Part shown: piece by piece, positions 62,166-64,000 of the stretch | Layout of the letters: each line of letters starts with the position of its first letter | Position numbering within the stretch: position 1 is the stretch's first letter | Assembly (NCBI GenBank): GCA_963677165.2 | Contig: CAXXSX010000002.1 | Coordinates: 310,001 to 374,000 of the forward strand | DNA: 64,000 nt | Origin: JAFGXT01 sp963677165 | GTDB taxonomy: Bacteria; Verrucomicrobiota; Lentisphaeria; Victivallales; SZUA-371 | Direction of reading: 5' to 3' | The notes under the pieces: generated by a model | What the model was told of the DNA's origin: nothing | What the model saw: the letters and a program-made list of their open reading frames with translations, nothing else | The model's database searches: none | Program-made: the position numbers and the translations under genes

Positions 62166-63968
62166 TTAAAGTTCGGCGTCGAGTTCATCAACAGTTTTGG
62201 CAAACTCCGCCAGGGCCACATTGACCGGTTCCGGAGAAGAAAGATCGACCCCGGCATCTTTCATGATGTCAAGCACATCTTTCGTATCGCCTGCTTTGAG
62301 GAAACCAAGATAAGCATTCAGTTTTTCCGAATCACCGCTGAGAATATTTTTGGACAGTTCGGCCGCTGCCGACAGACCGGTGGCATATTTATATACATAA
62401 AAGTTGTAATAAAAATGCGGAATCCGGGCCCATTCCATTTCAATGCGTTTATCCGGTTCTACACCATCGCCATGGTATTCACTGTTAAGCTTGAAATACG
62501 CCTCGCACAGCTCATCGGCGGTCAATGGAATCCCTTCTTCCACTCTGCCATGGATCATCTTTTCAAATTCGGCGAACATTGTCTGACGGTAAATCGTACC
62601 ACGGAACTGATCGGCATGATGATTCAGCAGATAAAGCTTGAAATTCTTATCATCGCAATGTTTCATCAGGTAATTATGCAGCAGCAGTTCATTGGTGGTC
62701 GAAGCCACTTCCGCAACGAAAATCCGGTAATCGGCATAATGATAATCCTGGGTGGCATTCGAATAGAACGAATGCATGGAGTGTCCCAGCTCATGCGCCA
62801 GCGTAAACACATCGCTGAGTGTGCCGGTAAAGTTTAACAGCACATACGGGTAAGAATCGTAGCAGCCGCTGGAATAAGCGCCGGAACGTTTGCCTTTACA
62901 TTCATGTACGTCGATCCAGCGCTGTTTGAAGGCGTTGTCCAGCTTGGCGCAATAGTCTTCACCGAGCGGTTTCAGTGCTTCTCGAACCCATTCACAAGCC
63001 TGATCCCACGTTACTTCTCTCTTGCATTCCGGCACCAGCGGATTGTAGATATCGTACATATCGATTTTGTCGAGCCCCATTTTCCTACCCCTGACCTTGA
63101 AGTATTTGAACAAGGGCGGGAAATTGTTGCGGACGGCAAGAATCAGATTGTCATACACGGATACAGGCACATTATCGGAATGCAGCGAAGCTTCCAGAGC
63201 GGAAGGATAATTACGGATTTTAGCGCTGTAAGTATGCAGTTTTACATTTCCCTGCAAAGTAGACGACAGCGTGTTCCTGAACTTATTATAGGTATCGTAC
63301 ATGGTCTCGAAAGCATTACGGCGGATATCCCGGTCAGCCGATTCCATGAAATTGATATAATTACCGTGAGTAAGCTCAATTTCGGTTCCTTCCTCATCCT
63401 TGATCTTCGGAAATTTCAGGTCAGCGTTATTAAACAGCGAAAAGGTATTGCTTGACGCGGAAAACACATCCGAAGCCATTCCCAGCAGACGCTCTTCCTT
63501 ATCGGAAAGAGTATGCGGTTTATCCCGCATGATTTCGGTCAGGGTCCGGTTATAAAATTTCAATTCGGGAGCCGTGAGATACGCTTTGAGTTTTTCGTCT
63601 GACAATGCCAGCAGTTCCGGTTCGAACCAGGAAAGTTCGCCGCTGATATCGGCAAACCTGGCCGATACTCTGTCGACCAGCGCACGGTTGGCGGATATGG
63701 AAGTATCCTGATCGGACTGCAAGTGAGAGAAAACATAGAGCTTTTCCGCCAGGCGGTCGAGTTCGTCGGAAGCCTTGAATGCTTCCGCGAGAACTTCGGG
63801 GCCCTCGCCCAGCCTGCCTTTAAACGATGCTGCACTCGCCAGCAATACGTCAAGTTTAGCAAAATCTTCTTCCCAAATTTTCTGATCGTTGTATATTACA
63901 GATAAGTCCCAGGTCATTTCGACCGGCAATTCGGAATGAAGCGGCAATTCAGTCTGTTTATCAGCCAT
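62166..63968 (-). CDS. pepF: Oligoendopeptidase F (M3B metallopeptidase)
   Basis: A 600-residue cytoplasmic zinc peptidase that degrades short peptides. The zinc site HELGH is at 392-396 (TLAHELGHSMHSF), with the third ligand Glu in VAEVASTTNELL about 25 residues later. The N-terminal M3 helical domain (MTWDLSVIY, FKGRL) and RWIDVHECKGKRSGAYSSGCY are typical of PepF. The C-terminal region includes FYVYKYATG. AAAGGGA precedes ATG 63968. Length is as expected (about 600). The gene ends 103 bases before rapA on the same strand. Confidence 0.95.
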   Translation of the reverse strand: MADKQTELPLHSELPVEMTWDLSVIYNDQKIWEEDFAKLDVLLASAASFKGRLGEGPEVLAEAFKASDELDRLAEKLYVFSHLQSDQDTSISANRALVDRVSARFADISGELSWFEPELLALSDEKLKAYLTAPELKFYNRTLTEIMRDKPHTLSDKEERLLGMASDVFSASSNTFSLFNNADLKFPKIKDEEGTEIELTHGNYINFMESADRDIRRNAFETMYDTYNKFRNTLSSTLQGNVKLHTYSAKIRNYPSALEASLHSDNVPVSVYDNLILAVRNNFPPLFKYFKVRGRKMGLDKIDMYDIYNPLVPECKREVTWDQACEWVREALKPLGEDYCAKLDNAFKQRWIDVHECKGKRSGAYSSGCYDSYPYVLLNFTGTLSDVFTLAHELGHSMHSFYSNATQDYHYADYRIFVAEVASTTNELLLHNYLMKHCDDKNFKLYLLNHHADQFRGTIYRQTMFAEFEKMIHGRVEEGIPLTADELCEAYFKLNSEYHGDGVEPDKRIEMEWARIPHFYYNFYVYKYATGLSAAAELSKNILSGDSEKLNAYLGFLKAGDTKDVLDIMKDAGVDLSSPEPVNVALAEFAKTVDELDAEL

Positions 63969-64000
63969 GATTATTCCCTTTCCTTTGATATAATATAGAT

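Overview
The window most resembles a member of the Lentisphaerota (PVC group; Victivallis/Lentisphaera-like). The basis is inference from gene content: several proteins start with the FTLIELLVVIAIIAIL-type prepilin motif, GntR-headed/LacI-bodied sugar regulators sit beside secreted glycoside hydrolases, and there is a formylglycine-type sulfatase and a large outer-membrane export porin. Base composition is moderately AT-rich. No rRNA, CRISPR, integrase or transposase is visible. There is one tRNA-Ser.

Layout. 1-687: edge-truncated GntR/LacI regulator. 859-17583: two complete tandem pgaABCD operons for poly-beta-1,6-N-acetylglucosamine (PNAG) synthesis, modification and export, both on the minus strand, with PgaA about 1431 residues long. 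17971-25274: a serine hydrolase facing a minus-strand module of regulator, pseudopilin and giant GH2 enzyme. 25331-31145: a gene-poor accessory stretch with DUF3592-like membrane proteins, a STAS-like small protein, several palindromic repeats, a frameshifted gene, and the housekeeping gene carA. 31191-39691: GT39-type glycosyltransferase, a double-headed PilT ATPase, two lipoproteins, bacteriohemerythrin plus beta-carbonic anhydrase, and MarR followed by a MATE exporter interrupted by an in-frame TAG.

40177-46308: a corrinoid methyl-transfer cluster (corrinoid protein, RamA-like reductive activator, DUF1638, MtaA-like UroD protein) divergent from an AraC regulator, followed by decayed genes. 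46327-54331: an IclR regulator divergent from a hexuronate catabolic operon (GH42-like enzyme, KDG kinase, KDPG aldolase, mannonate dehydratase, SDR, a chimeric relic, sulfatase). 54741-54830: tRNA-Ser(GGA). 55125-59148: a second regulator, glycoside hydrolase and pseudopilin module. 59343-63968: RapA helicase-like ATPase and oligoendopeptidase F.

How the genes fit together. The theme is glycans. The cell makes and exports an amino-sugar polymer (duplicated pga), hydrolyses external polysaccharide with secreted enzymes that travel with pseudopilins, and feeds uronic acids through KDG and KDPG to pyruvate and glyceraldehyde-3-phosphate. The corrinoid cluster may handle methyl groups released from methylated substrates, but its substrate cannot be read from the sequence. 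Several genes are visibly decaying (chimeric pilin/glycan-enzyme relic, UroD with internal deletion, lactonase remnant, frameshifted ORF), which points to active turnover of the accessory regions.
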